Positions 1-5,258 of a DNA stretch of 20,445 bases are shown piece by piece. Source of the DNA: a virus; IMG/VR virus record IMGVR_UViG_3300023210_000287, positions 1 through 20,445 of that record; one strand, given 5' to 3'. Within the stretch, counting starts at the first letter, position 1. Each line of letters starts with the position of its first letter. The notes under the pieces are model-generated. The model was given only the letters and a program-made list of their open reading frames with translations, had not been told where the DNA came from and made no database searches. Both the position numbers and the translations under genes were made by a program.

Positions 1-1
1 A

Positions 2-130
2 AGTAAATACCCAGAAATGAATGGATATACTAAGTGGACAGAAGTTAGTGATTTCCTTGCTTGTGGGTTAGTAGGTGTAAAAGTTAAAACGAAGTTAAAC
101 CTAAAAGATATTAAACCAAAACAAAGTTAA
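2..130 (+). CDS. C-terminal end of an unrecognised protein (5' end outside window)
   Basis: An open frame enters from the left edge and ends at the TAA at 128-130, giving 42 residues that start SKYPEMNGYTKW and end DIKPKQS. No start codon near the edge fits better, so this is probably the tail of a longer gene. The last codons (KPKQS) are encoded by a copy of the leader motif that recurs before the next genes, so the coding end and the leader overlap. I do not recognise the family. The tail is polar, with no membrane segment or cysteine motif. It could instead be a chance open frame, but the codon choice and the fit to the next gene's leader favour a real gene. Confidence 0.55.
   Translation, partial: SKYPEMNGYTKWTEVSDFLACGLVGVKVKTKLNLKDIKPKQS
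115..126 (+). repeat. Leader motif copy 1 (accaaaacaaag)
   Basis: Exact 12-base copy of the motif found before several starts in the first 1.2 kb. Here it lies inside the last codons of the upstream gene and 20 bases before the ATG at 147, farther from its start than the other copies. Confidence 0.6.
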
Positions 131-146
131 TTTAATAAATATAAGA

Positions 147-479
147 ATGGAAATTGATAGAATTAAAATTAATGATTATTTGATGGACTCTATTGTAGAT
201 AGTCTTTTTAATCCGTTAGAATCAGTAGAAGATTTAATAGGGTTTGATTTACCAATATCAAAAGAAAGTATTGATAAATTTATACTTGAATGGAATAAAT
301 TACCAGAACGCATTGGTAGTGAATTACCATACATATCATTTATATCAGACAATTCTAACAACGATTTAAGAGTTTATATACAAGCACATAGTGAGGATTA
401 TAAAGTTAATATAAACAATGTCAGACTAAGAACGATGAGGTATATTAAAATAGGAAACTTTTACAGTTTTGATAATTAA
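147..479 (+). CDS. Hypothetical protein, 110 aa
   Basis: Unrecognised acidic soluble protein. The N-terminal half (about residues 1-55) is predicted by eye to be helical (MEIDRIKINDYLMDSIVDSL, then SKESIDKFILEWNKL). The second half looks like beta strands (SELPYISFISD, DLRVYIQAH, YKVNINNV, MRYIKIGNFYSF). There is no signal peptide, membrane segment or Cys pair. The ATG at 147 is the first in frame after the upstream stop and has an A-rich leader. The next gene follows after 11 bases that consist almost wholly of the repeated leader motif. Arg codons include cgc and aga, a wider mix than in the downstream modules. Small accessory genes of this kind are common in phages; no function is proposed. 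Confidence 0.7.
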   Translation: MEIDRIKINDYLMDSIVDSLFNPLESVEDLIGFDLPISKESIDKFILEWNKLPERIGSELPYISFISDNSNNDLRVYIQAHSEDYKVNINNVRLRTMRYIKIGNFYSFDN

Positions 480-490
480 CCAAAACAAAG
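479..490 (+). repeat. Leader motif copy 2 (accaaaacaaag)
   Basis: Exact 12-base copy that begins on the last base of the preceding stop codon and directly abuts the ATG at 491. With copy 4 it shows the typical arrangement: stop codon, motif, start codon, and nothing else between the genes. Confidence 0.7.
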
Positions 491-901
491 ATGAGTAAAG
501 AAGAATTTATAATAGAGTTACAGAATACCTTAAAAAAATACGAAGGTAAAATTGTGAATGAGGTACTAAAAGATATTAGGTCAGATTTGGATGATGTATT
601 AAATAACTATCTATCGGATAATGTAGTAATGACAGAAGATTTCCCTATTAAGTTTGAAAATGGATTAGGTAAATGGGAGATTCATAAAGATGGGAGAACA
701 TACGTCCAACCCCCAACAGGAAGACAATTCATAGAGTGTAACATAACAATATCACCCACAGGTGAAATAAACCAAAACAAAGAAGATGAAGATGTTAGTA
801 TTCGTAAAATCGTAAGATGTGAAGACCCTATGGTATGCCTTAGAGGTTGTAGTGTACACGAACAGACTTGTAAGCACCCGATTTATGAAAATCAAACTTA
901 A
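491..901 (+). CDS. Hypothetical protein with C-terminal Cys/His cluster, 136 aa
   Basis: Unrecognised. Residues 1-45 are strongly helical (EEFIIELQNTLKKYEGK, VLKDIRSDLDDVLNNYL). Residues 55-92 look like a small beta region (KWEIHKDGRTYVQPPTGR). Residues 110-129 hold Cys110, Cys116, Cys120, His123, Cys127 and His129, which could bind a metal ion. The linker between the two parts (residues 94-97, NQNK) is encoded by an internal copy of the leader motif, raising the possibility that two small genes were joined here. The start at 491 abuts another copy of the motif. There is no signal peptide or membrane segment. GC in 841-900 is about 37% by hand count, against about 23% in 8941-9000. Function unknown. 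Confidence 0.7.
   Translation: MSKEEFIIELQNTLKKYEGKIVNEVLKDIRSDLDDVLNNYLSDNVVMTEDFPIKFENGLGKWEIHKDGRTYVQPPTGRQFIECNITISPTGEINQNKEDEDVSIRKIVRCEDPMVCLRGCSVHEQTCKHPIYENQT
771..782 (+). repeat. Leader motif copy 3, inside a gene
   Basis: Exact copy of accaaaacaaag within the coding frame of the 491-901 gene, where it encodes NQNK. In another frame it is preceded by TAA (768-770) and followed by ATG (786-788), copying the stop-motif-start layout of the true junctions. That alternate ATG opens only nine codons. Confidence 0.5.
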
Positions 902-912
902 ACCAAAACAAA
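902..912 (+). repeat. Leader motif copy 4 (accaaaacaaa)
   Basis: Eleven-base copy directly abutting the ATG at 913 and beginning at the last-but-one base before the Cys-rich gene's downstream junction. It fills the whole gap between the two genes. Confidence 0.65.
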
Positions 913-1122
913 ATGGAACAAAAAAAAATTAGCCGAGAATTTATTGAATTTACAATCATTTGGAAAGACATTCGAAGAAAAAATACTAAACGTTTTCTGG
1001 AATTAAAAGAATTAAGATTAATTAATCAATTCTTTGATTCTGACGAAATGGAGTGCATCGAAATAAGAGTAAAAGAACATTTTGGTACAAAAACAGAATT
1101 TGAACAAATTAATTTTGGATAA
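913..1122 (+). CDS. Hypothetical protein, 69 aa
   Basis: Small charged protein with no recognised family. Most of it is likely helical (REFIEFTIIWKDIRRKN, FLELKELRLINQFFDSDE), with a conserved-looking end EIRVKEHFGTKTEFEQ. It has no cysteine, signal peptide or membrane segment. The start follows the leader motif immediately. It is the last gene of the first block: an 80-base gap with a hairpin follows, the largest space without a gene on the left side of the window. No function can be proposed. Confidence 0.65.
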   Translation: MEQKKISREFIEFTIIWKDIRRKNTKRFLELKELRLINQFFDSDEMECIEIRVKEHFGTKTEFEQINFG

Positions 1123-1152
1123 TTCAATTAAATAAATCAACCAACTCCAACT

Positions 1153-1180
1153 AACTCACATCAGCAACGGTGTGAGTTTT
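1153..1180 (+). terminator. Hairpin, possible transcription terminator at module boundary
   Basis: AACTCACA at 1153-1160 pairs perfectly with TGTGAGTT at 1171-1178 (8 bp, 10-base loop), and the right arm runs into TTTT (1177-1180). It lies in the 80-base gap after the 913-1122 gene and 23 bases before the start at 1203, so it could end transcription of the first block or act in the leader of the next. The U tract is short, so intrinsic termination is plausible but not certain. Confidence 0.5.
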
Positions 1181-1191
1181 GTGGGTTAAAA

Positions 1192-1202
1192 ACTAAAACA
1201 AA
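1192..1202 (+). repeat. Leader motif copy 5 (actaaaacaaa, one change)
   Basis: Matches the leader motif except for T in place of the second C, and abuts the ATG at 1203. It is the last recognisable copy; downstream genes have A-rich leaders without this exact word. Confidence 0.55.
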
Positions 1203-1607
1203 ATGAAACAGATTAAAATTATTTATAAAGACAAAACTTATTTATTATTCTTTATATTATTAGTATTATGTGTTACTAAAAAAATAAATAGTCAAACTTT
1301 AGAAGAAGTTAAAGATTATATTTATAATAAAACTGAAATTAAACATAAAGAAATAGTATATAAACAAGTTATTCAAGAAACTAAATGGTTAAAATGTACT
1401 AAATGTAGTTTAGATTATAATAATTTATTTGGATTTTATTGGAAAAAGAAATATTTAGTATTTAGTTCTTGGGAAGATTCTATTATTTACTATGAAAAAT
1501 GGCAAAAAAGACACTATACTAAAGGAGATTATTATGAATTTCTTAAAAATAGACCTTTTGCAACAGATCCTATGTACATAAGTAAATTAAAACATATAAA
1601 ACTATGA
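1203..1607 (+). CDS. Exported glucosaminidase-domain protein, probable endolysin, 134 aa
   Basis: Probable peptidoglycan hydrolase. Residues 1-31 form an N-terminal signal peptide or signal anchor: basic start, hydrophobic TYLLFFILLVLCV, then KKINSQ. The rest matches the minimal glucosaminidase fold (FlgJ/phage lysozyme type): VIQETKW with Glu59 as the likely catalytic acid, the motif YNNLFGFYW at 72-80, SSWEDSIIYYEKW at 88-100, and the end DYYEFLKNR...ATDPMYISKLK typical of this family. The domain is about 100 residues, near the lower limit. An export signal on the enzyme would allow Sec-dependent rather than strictly holin-dependent release. Two small membrane-protein genes follow with ATGA overlaps, consistent with a lysis cassette. 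Cys64 and Cys67 (CTKC) are unusual for the family. It could also be a wall-remodelling enzyme. Confidence 0.75.
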   Translation: MKQIKIIYKDKTYLLFFILLVLCVTKKINSQTLEEVKDYIYNKTEIKHKEIVYKQVIQETKWLKCTKCSLDYNNLFGFYWKKKYLVFSSWEDSIIYYEKWQKRHYTKGDYYEFLKNRPFATDPMYISKLKHIKL

Positions 1608-1822
1608 ATATATTTAATTATTTTATTCAAGGAGGCCCTCCGTGTCCACCTTTTAGTTATTGCTGGTGTTTAAGACACCCTAATGTTTCTGGATGTAAAG
1701 ATGTTTTAACAAATGTAAATATTCCAATCAGTGATTATATGACTGAAATCATATTTTTAACTCTAAGTATTACTTTTATGGGATATGTAATTTTTTTTAA
1801 CACTAAAAAAATAAAAAGATGA
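1604..1822 (+). CDS. Small Cys/Pro-rich single-pass membrane protein, 72 aa
   Basis: The start overlaps the stop of the glucosaminidase gene (ATGA), so the two are probably translationally coupled. Residues 10-31 are rich in Gly, Pro and Cys (GGPPCPP, then Cys20, Cys22, Cys31). Residues 47-65 form one membrane segment, followed by the basic tail NTKKIKR. Small proteins with a Pro-rich N-terminal part, a 'PI(D)' turn, one C-terminal membrane helix and a Lys/Arg tail are common in flavobacterial genomes and often carry uninformative names. Its position next to the endolysin makes a holin-like or other lysis role possible, but one pass and a Cys-rich outer part are also compatible with an envelope-anchored protein. 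The GGAGG-like bases near 1630 encode Gly-Gly and are not a ribosome site. Confidence 0.65.
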   Translation: MNIFNYFIQGGPPCPPFSYCWCLRHPNVSGCKDVLTNVNIPISDYMTEIIFLTLSITFMGYVIFFNTKKIKR

Positions 1823-2007
1823 AAAATTATATGAAATTAAATGCTATTTCAATTATTATATTAATATTGATATATATGTATTTTAATGCTATTATAACAC
1901 GTAAATATATACTTTTACGAAAAGAATACAAAATTGAATGCAAAGAAAAAATAGATTATTGTAAAAAATATAATAAATTATTAGAAAAAAACAATGAAAA
2001 AAAATAA
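1819..2007 (+). CDS. Single-pass membrane protein with charged helix, spanin-like, 62 aa
   Basis: ATGA overlap with the preceding gene. Residues 8-26 form an N-terminal membrane segment (AISIIILILIYMYF), followed by a highly charged, likely coiled-coil helix (RKEYKIECKEKIDYCKKYNKLLEKNNEKK). This N-in topology with a periplasmic coiled coil is the usual layout of an inner-membrane spanin (Rz type), and the location after the endolysin fits. At 62 residues it is short for an i-spanin, and no partner lipoprotein (o-spanin) was seen nearby or nested within it. Cys41 and Cys48 could form disulphides. Spanins are not recognisable by sequence alone, so the role is inferred from topology and position. 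Confidence 0.6.
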   Translation: MKNYMKLNAISIIILILIYMYFNAIITRKYILLRKEYKIECKEKIDYCKKYNKLLEKNNEKK

Positions 2008-2656
2008 TATTAAAATAAATTTTGCTACAGGATTTGATCAATCAGTAGTAGATATGTTAAATCTAGTTTTTAATGTAGAAGTATGTGACCAATTTGACAC
2101 AGATTCTGATTTATTAATATTTTTAGGCGGAAGTGATGTTGACCCCTATTTTTATAAAGAAGAAGCTAATGAAAGTACTTATTATGATACAGATAGAGAT
2201 TTAATGGAAAGGCAGATATATAAATATCACGATATTAAAAAACCTAAATTAGGTATCTGTAGAGGAGGACAATTTTTAACTGTTATGAATAATGGAAAAT
2301 TAATACAAAATATTGATAACTCTCATTATATGATGCATAATATTAAAACTGAAAAAGGTATTTATGCAATGACTTCTGACCATCATCAAATGATGTACCC
2401 TTTTGAATTGCAAGAAAAAGAATATGAAATGATAGCTGTAGCAGTAGATGAAACTTATAATGAAGGATTAAGTGTTTTTCATCATAATGGTAAAAATGAA
2501 AATATTATCTACCCAAAAAACTTTGTAGAACCTGAAATAATTTATTATCCTAATACAAATTCTTTATGTATACAAGGACACCCTGAATATTCATATTGTC
2601 CAGCAAATACAGTTAGTTATTCTTTAGAATTAATACAAAATAAATTAAAACTATGA
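1994..2656 (+). CDS. Class I glutamine amidotransferase-fold hydrolase (peptidase C26/PuuD-like), 220 aa
   Basis: Probable gamma-glutamyl amide hydrolase or glutaminase. The class I triad is visible: nucleophile Cys89 in the elbow LGICRGGQFL, and His196 and Glu198 in IQGHPEYS. LIFLGGSDVDP (41-51) matches the oxyanion and early strand region of C26 proteins, and SDHHQMM (128-134) matches their substrate-loop motif. The length is near the usual 220-250. In PuuD the family cleaves gamma-glutamyl-GABA; related members cut folate polyglutamates or supply ammonia. It overlaps the spanin-like gene by 14 bases and the next gene by ATGA. Its functional partners are probably the amidoligase cluster beginning 4.6 kb downstream, because GS-fold ligase plus C26 hydrolase is the logic of the PuuA/PuuD pathway. 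Substrate unknown. Confidence 0.85.
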   Translation: MKKNNIKINFATGFDQSVVDMLNLVFNVEVCDQFDTDSDLLIFLGGSDVDPYFYKEEANESTYYDTDRDLMERQIYKYHDIKKPKLGICRGGQFLTVMNNGKLIQNIDNSHYMMHNIKTEKGIYAMTSDHHQMMYPFELQEKEYEMIAVAVDETYNEGLSVFHHNGKNENIIYPKNFVEPEIIYYPNTNSLCIQGHPEYSYCPANTVSYSLELIQNKLKL

Positions 2657-3537
2657 AAAAAATTTTAACCCTATTTTTAATATTTCCAATAATTATTTTT
2701 TCTCAATCATCTGAAAAACTAACATTAAACTATCCCTATGCAATTAATGTTACAAAAGCAGGTAGTTGTGGTTCTCCAGACGGCCCAATAAATGAAATAG
2801 GAAGTCCCCCAATTGATTATCAGTTTTTAGAAGATAATGGGTATTGTAATTATACTTATTTTACTACAAGTGGTTTTACTGCTTGTTTTACACTTATTTC
2901 TCCAGGAACAGATATAAGTTTTAATGCTGGATTTTCTAGTTCTTGTGGAAACTTACAATTTAATAATTTTAATTTATATGACGCAAGTTGTACTTTAATT
3001 GGTGCGGGATTGTCTTTTTCAGGACTCACTCCAGGATCAACATATACTTGGTGTTTAGATATGAGAGCTTTTGGAGGGCCTTTCTGTAATGGTTTTGATA
3101 ATTTCTGTCCTTATTATATTGACAATACTGTAGGATTACCTGTGACTTTAATAGGATTTAAAAGTAAATGTGGAATAGTAGAATGGACTACAGAATCAGA
3201 GATTAATAATGACTACTTCTTACTTGAGTATAGTTTATTTGGTACAGAATGGTATTTATTAGATACTATACAGGGAGCAGGAAATAGTAATGAAATTAGA
3301 AATTATTATTACTTTGATAATCAAATAGATACTGTAAAATATTATAGACTTGCACAAGTAAATTATGATGGAGAAAAAACATATTATTCTCCTATAATAA
3401 TGAACTGTCACCCTAAAATAAAATATATAATATCAATATATGATATATTAGGAAGGCCCGCTAACTTAAAATCTAAAGGTATTTTAATTATTAAATATAA
3501 TAACGGAGAAATTAAAAAAATAATAAGAAATGAATAG
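2653..3537 (+). CDS. Secreted protein with type IX secretion-type C-terminal region, 294 aa
   Basis: Residues 1-18 form a flavobacterial signal peptide (MKKILTLFLIFPIIIFSQ). Residues about 30-155 form a Cys-rich beta-sandwich-like domain (CGSPDGP, NLYDASCTLIGAG, GLTPGSTYTWCL), a style common in Bacteroidetes surface proteins. From 162 (LPVTLIGF) the sequence follows the well-known linker and domain preceding type IX sorting signals: WTTESEINNDYFLLEYS (178-194), QGAGNS (207-212), YYRLAQVNYDG (230-240). The end, YDILGR (263-268), GILIIKYNNG (276-285), KKIIRNE, resembles a short type A sorting domain. The mature protein is therefore predicted to cross the outer membrane through the host's type IX system. 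The gene overlaps its neighbours by 4 and 8 bases with phage-like packing. Role unknown; adhesion or surface masking is speculation. Confidence 0.8.
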   Translation: MKKILTLFLIFPIIIFSQSSEKLTLNYPYAINVTKAGSCGSPDGPINEIGSPPIDYQFLEDNGYCNYTYFTTSGFTACFTLISPGTDISFNAGFSSSCGNLQFNNFNLYDASCTLIGAGLSFSGLTPGSTYTWCLDMRAFGGPFCNGFDNFCPYYIDNTVGLPVTLIGFKSKCGIVEWTTESEINNDYFLLEYSLFGTEWYLLDTIQGAGNSNEIRNYYYFDNQIDTVKYYRLAQVNYDGEKTYYSPIIMNCHPKIKYIISIYDILGRPANLKSKGILIIKYNNGEIKKIIRNE

Positions 3538-3877
3538 ACTAGTTAAAATAAAATTAGATAATTGTAATGATATATTAGAATTTCTTATTTGGGCAGATAA
3601 TCAAAAATTACCTTATTTATATGCAGAAAAATGTCTTTCTTTGTTGAAATTTACATCTATATTTAAACAAGCATTCATAAAAAATGAAGGAGAATTATAT
3701 CTTATCTATAATAAAAGAGGGGTAGGTATAGATTATTCCAATAGAACTAGAAAATATAAACATATAATTATTCCTTATAGTTATTTTAAATCTTTATATA
3801 ATATTGAACAAGAAGTATTAAACATAACTCAACAAAATAATAAATATTTTAATTTTATAATTAATGAAAGTAGATAA
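3530..3877 (+). CDS. Hypothetical protein, 115 aa
   Basis: Unrecognised basic protein. Residues 1-50 look mostly helical (DILEFLIWADNQKLPYLYAE, CLSLLKFTSIFKQAF). The second half is beta-like (GELYLIYNKRGVGIDYS, YKHIIIPYSYF) and ends in a short helix. There is no signal peptide or metal motif. The start overlaps the previous stop by 8 bases, and the next start sits on its TAATG junction, so it belongs to the same transcript. Nothing in the context suggests a function. Confidence 0.65.
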   Translation: MNRLVKIKLDNCNDILEFLIWADNQKLPYLYAEKCLSLLKFTSIFKQAFIKNEGELYLIYNKRGVGIDYSNRTRKYKHIIIPYSYFKSLYNIEQEVLNITQQNNKYFNFIINESR

Positions 3878-4110
3878 TGGCTAAAAATAAAAATAAAAGA
3901 AAAAATGGGGTAATTAAAGACGGCTCTTATAATACACACACAAAAAAAGATATTTATAATATAAATACTTCTTATTATAAAAAATTAGAAGAGTATGAAA
4001 AAATGTCTTTAGAAGAATTAGAAAAACTAGGTAAAAAAACAAAATTAGGCGGTTCTTATAGATTAGCTTATTTACAAACACTTGCTAAAAAAAAACAAAA
4101 TAATGAGTAA
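3877..4110 (+). CDS. Hypothetical small basic protein, 77 aa
   Basis: Very Lys-rich protein (MAKNKNKRKNGVIKDGSY at the N-terminus) with a likely helical second half (SYYKKLEEYEKMSLEELEKLGKKTKL, RLAYLQTLAKKKQNNE). The start shares the A of the previous TAA (TAATG). High net positive charge suggests nucleic acid contact or simply a small phage protein rich in Lys; no family is recognised. Confidence 0.6.
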   Translation: MAKNKNKRKNGVIKDGSYNTHTKKDIYNINTSYYKKLEEYEKMSLEELEKLGKKTKLGGSYRLAYLQTLAKKKQNNE

Positions 4111-4384
4111 AAAATACAAAGATATGTTAAGTAGTATTACTATACGATATATTAAAGATATGGTTAATTCTGAAAAAATAACTCATATTAATTTTATACA
4201 TTGGGCACTACATATTGAGAAATTATTTTATAGGAATGCTATTGCAATTCAAATTATTGATAATGATCCTTTTATAGAATTAGAGTTAAAAAAAGAAAAA
4301 ATTCGTAAAGTAATAGGAAGATTTGTAGAAGAATGTAATATGGTAGTAGATTGGGCAGAAAAAAACGATAAACAATTAAAATAA
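4103..4384 (+). CDS. Hypothetical helical protein, 93 aa
   Basis: Unrecognised, mostly helical protein (YKDMLSSITIRYIKDMVNSEK, FIHWALHIEKLFYRNAIAIQ, IRKVIGRFVEECNMVVDWAEKN). I chose the ATG at 4103, which overlaps the upstream stop by 8 bases and has the A-rich leader aaaacaaaata. An in-frame TTG at 4082 would add seven residues but needs a rare start and a 29-base overlap. No motif points to a function. The next gene starts right at the stop codon. Confidence 0.6.
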   Translation: MSKKYKDMLSSITIRYIKDMVNSEKITHINFIHWALHIEKLFYRNAIAIQIIDNDPFIELELKKEKIRKVIGRFVEECNMVVDWAEKNDKQLK

Positions 4385-4627
4385 ATGAAAAAAATTACAG
4401 ATAAAATAAATATATCTAATAAAAGATTAAAAGACGAAGCTTTTGAAGATTATAAAAAAAGAAGATTATTGGTAAAACAAATAATAAAAAAATATTTAAG
4501 TGGATTTGTAATATGGCAGCCTAAATTACCTATTGGCTCTACAGGAAAAGTAGCTGGCCCTTATATTAAAAAACTACACGGAGAATTAAATTATAAAAAT
4601 AGTGAAGCTGAAAATAATGCAAGTTAA
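4385..4627 (+). CDS. Hypothetical basic protein, 80 aa
   Basis: Starts directly after the preceding stop. The N-terminal part is a charged helix (RLKDEAFEDYKKRRLLVKQIIKKYL), and the C-terminal part has WQPKLPIGSTGKVAGPYIKKLHGEL, which looks like an extended or loop region with Gly and Pro turns. The combination of a basic helix and short tail is seen in many small phage proteins and allows no assignment. Its end overlaps a further small gene at 4617 by 11 bases. Confidence 0.6.
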   Translation: MKKITDKINISNKRLKDEAFEDYKKRRLLVKQIIKKYLSGFVIWQPKLPIGSTGKVAGPYIKKLHGELNYKNSEAENNAS

Positions 4628-4772
4628 AAAAAGAAGTAAATTTAATTATTATAAATTAGGAAATAATTATCGTAAATTATACACAAGTAAAATTAAAGTG
4701 TATATGTTTAGATACATTCCTATATATACTTATAAAACACAAGTAATTGATTTCACTAATTTAAAAAAATAA
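4617..4772 (+). CDS. Very small basic protein, 51 aa
   Basis: ATG at 4617 to TAA at 4770-4772, filling what would otherwise be a 148-base gap between genes. The product begins MQVKKRSKFNYYKLGNNY and ends VIDFTNLKK; it is basic and rich in Tyr (YRKLYTSKIKVYMFRYIPIYTY), with alternating hydrophobics suggesting a small beta protein. The 11-base overlap with the upstream gene, the fill of the gap and codon use like the neighbours support it. No family is recognised. Confidence 0.5.
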   Translation: MQVKKRSKFNYYKLGNNYRKLYTSKIKVYMFRYIPIYTYKTQVIDFTNLKK

Positions 4773-4775
4773 ATT

Positions 4776-5252
4776 ATGATTAAAGTTAATGTTAAACAAT
4801 CAATAGGATATCCAAATGCAATAAAATATTTATGGCAAAATGAAATTGCGTTAATTACTGAAAATTATAAAAAAGAAACTTTTATATATTGTGATTCTTA
4901 TTATATACATAACAACGGAAAAACAATAAAGACTAGTGATTCTTCAAAAAGTATATACGAGAGTATTATATCAGAGCAAAAAAATGTACATAAATATGAA
5001 GAACCTCATTATGTAGAATATAAAAAAAATTGTTTTATAAATATAAAAAAAATAGATAAAATAGTATTAGCAGATTCTTTAAATACTTCTTTTCTTGTTA
5101 TACTACGTAATAAAAAATGTATTTTTATTAATAATGATAGCTATAATTTAATATTAAAAAAAATAAATATATTAGGAGATAAGGACTTTTTATATATCTT
5201 TAGAAGAAACAGAATTAATTCTGAATTATGTCTTTTCCCTATTAATTATTAA
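4776..5252 (+). CDS. Hypothetical protein, 158 aa
   Basis: Unrecognised. The first half has alternating strands and loops (IALITENYKKETFIYCDSYYI). The second half (about 85-135) has the pattern CFINIKKIDKIVLAD, FLVILRNKKCIFINND, YNLILKKIN, which resembles the small beta-barrel layout of FlbD/LytTR-like phage proteins, but the similarity is too weak for a call. It starts three bases after the preceding stop with leader ataaattATG and ends six bases before the polymerase gene. It may be expressed with the polymerase. Confidence 0.6.
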   Translation: MIKVNVKQSIGYPNAIKYLWQNEIALITENYKKETFIYCDSYYIHNNGKTIKTSDSSKSIYESIISEQKNVHKYEEPHYVEYKKNCFINIKKIDKIVLADSLNTSFLVILRNKKCIFINNDSYNLILKKINILGDKDFLYIFRRNRINSELCLFPINY

Positions 5253-5258
5253 TTATTT

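Noticed and set aside
176-361. Minus-strand open frame of 61 codons
   Set aside because: It lies wholly inside the + strand gene at 147-479, has no domain and would be the only gene on its strand in that area; treated as a shadow frame.
1110-1117. TAATTTTG, a match to the Bacteroidetes -7 promoter box TAnnTTTG
   Set aside because: It sits within the end of a coding gene. The TTTG words upstream are at wrong spacings (7 and 25 bases instead of about 19-21), so a promoter is not supported.
1628-1641. AAGGAGG followed by a GTG, resembling a Shine-Dalgarno site and start
   Set aside because: The bases encode Gln-Gly-Gly-Pro of the 72-aa protein, and no open frame of useful length starts at the GTG. 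Starts in this window do not use such sites.
2653-3537. The sorting-domain gene as proof that the whole window is host chromosome
   Set aside because: Flanking genes overlap it by 4 and 8 bases in the same direction and lead without a break into phage replication genes, so acquisition by a phage fits better.
4082-4102. TTG start adding seven residues to the gene at 4103
   Set aside because: The ATG at 4103 has better A-rich context and a shorter overlap with the upstream gene; the extension is simply the Lys-rich end of the neighbour read in another frame.
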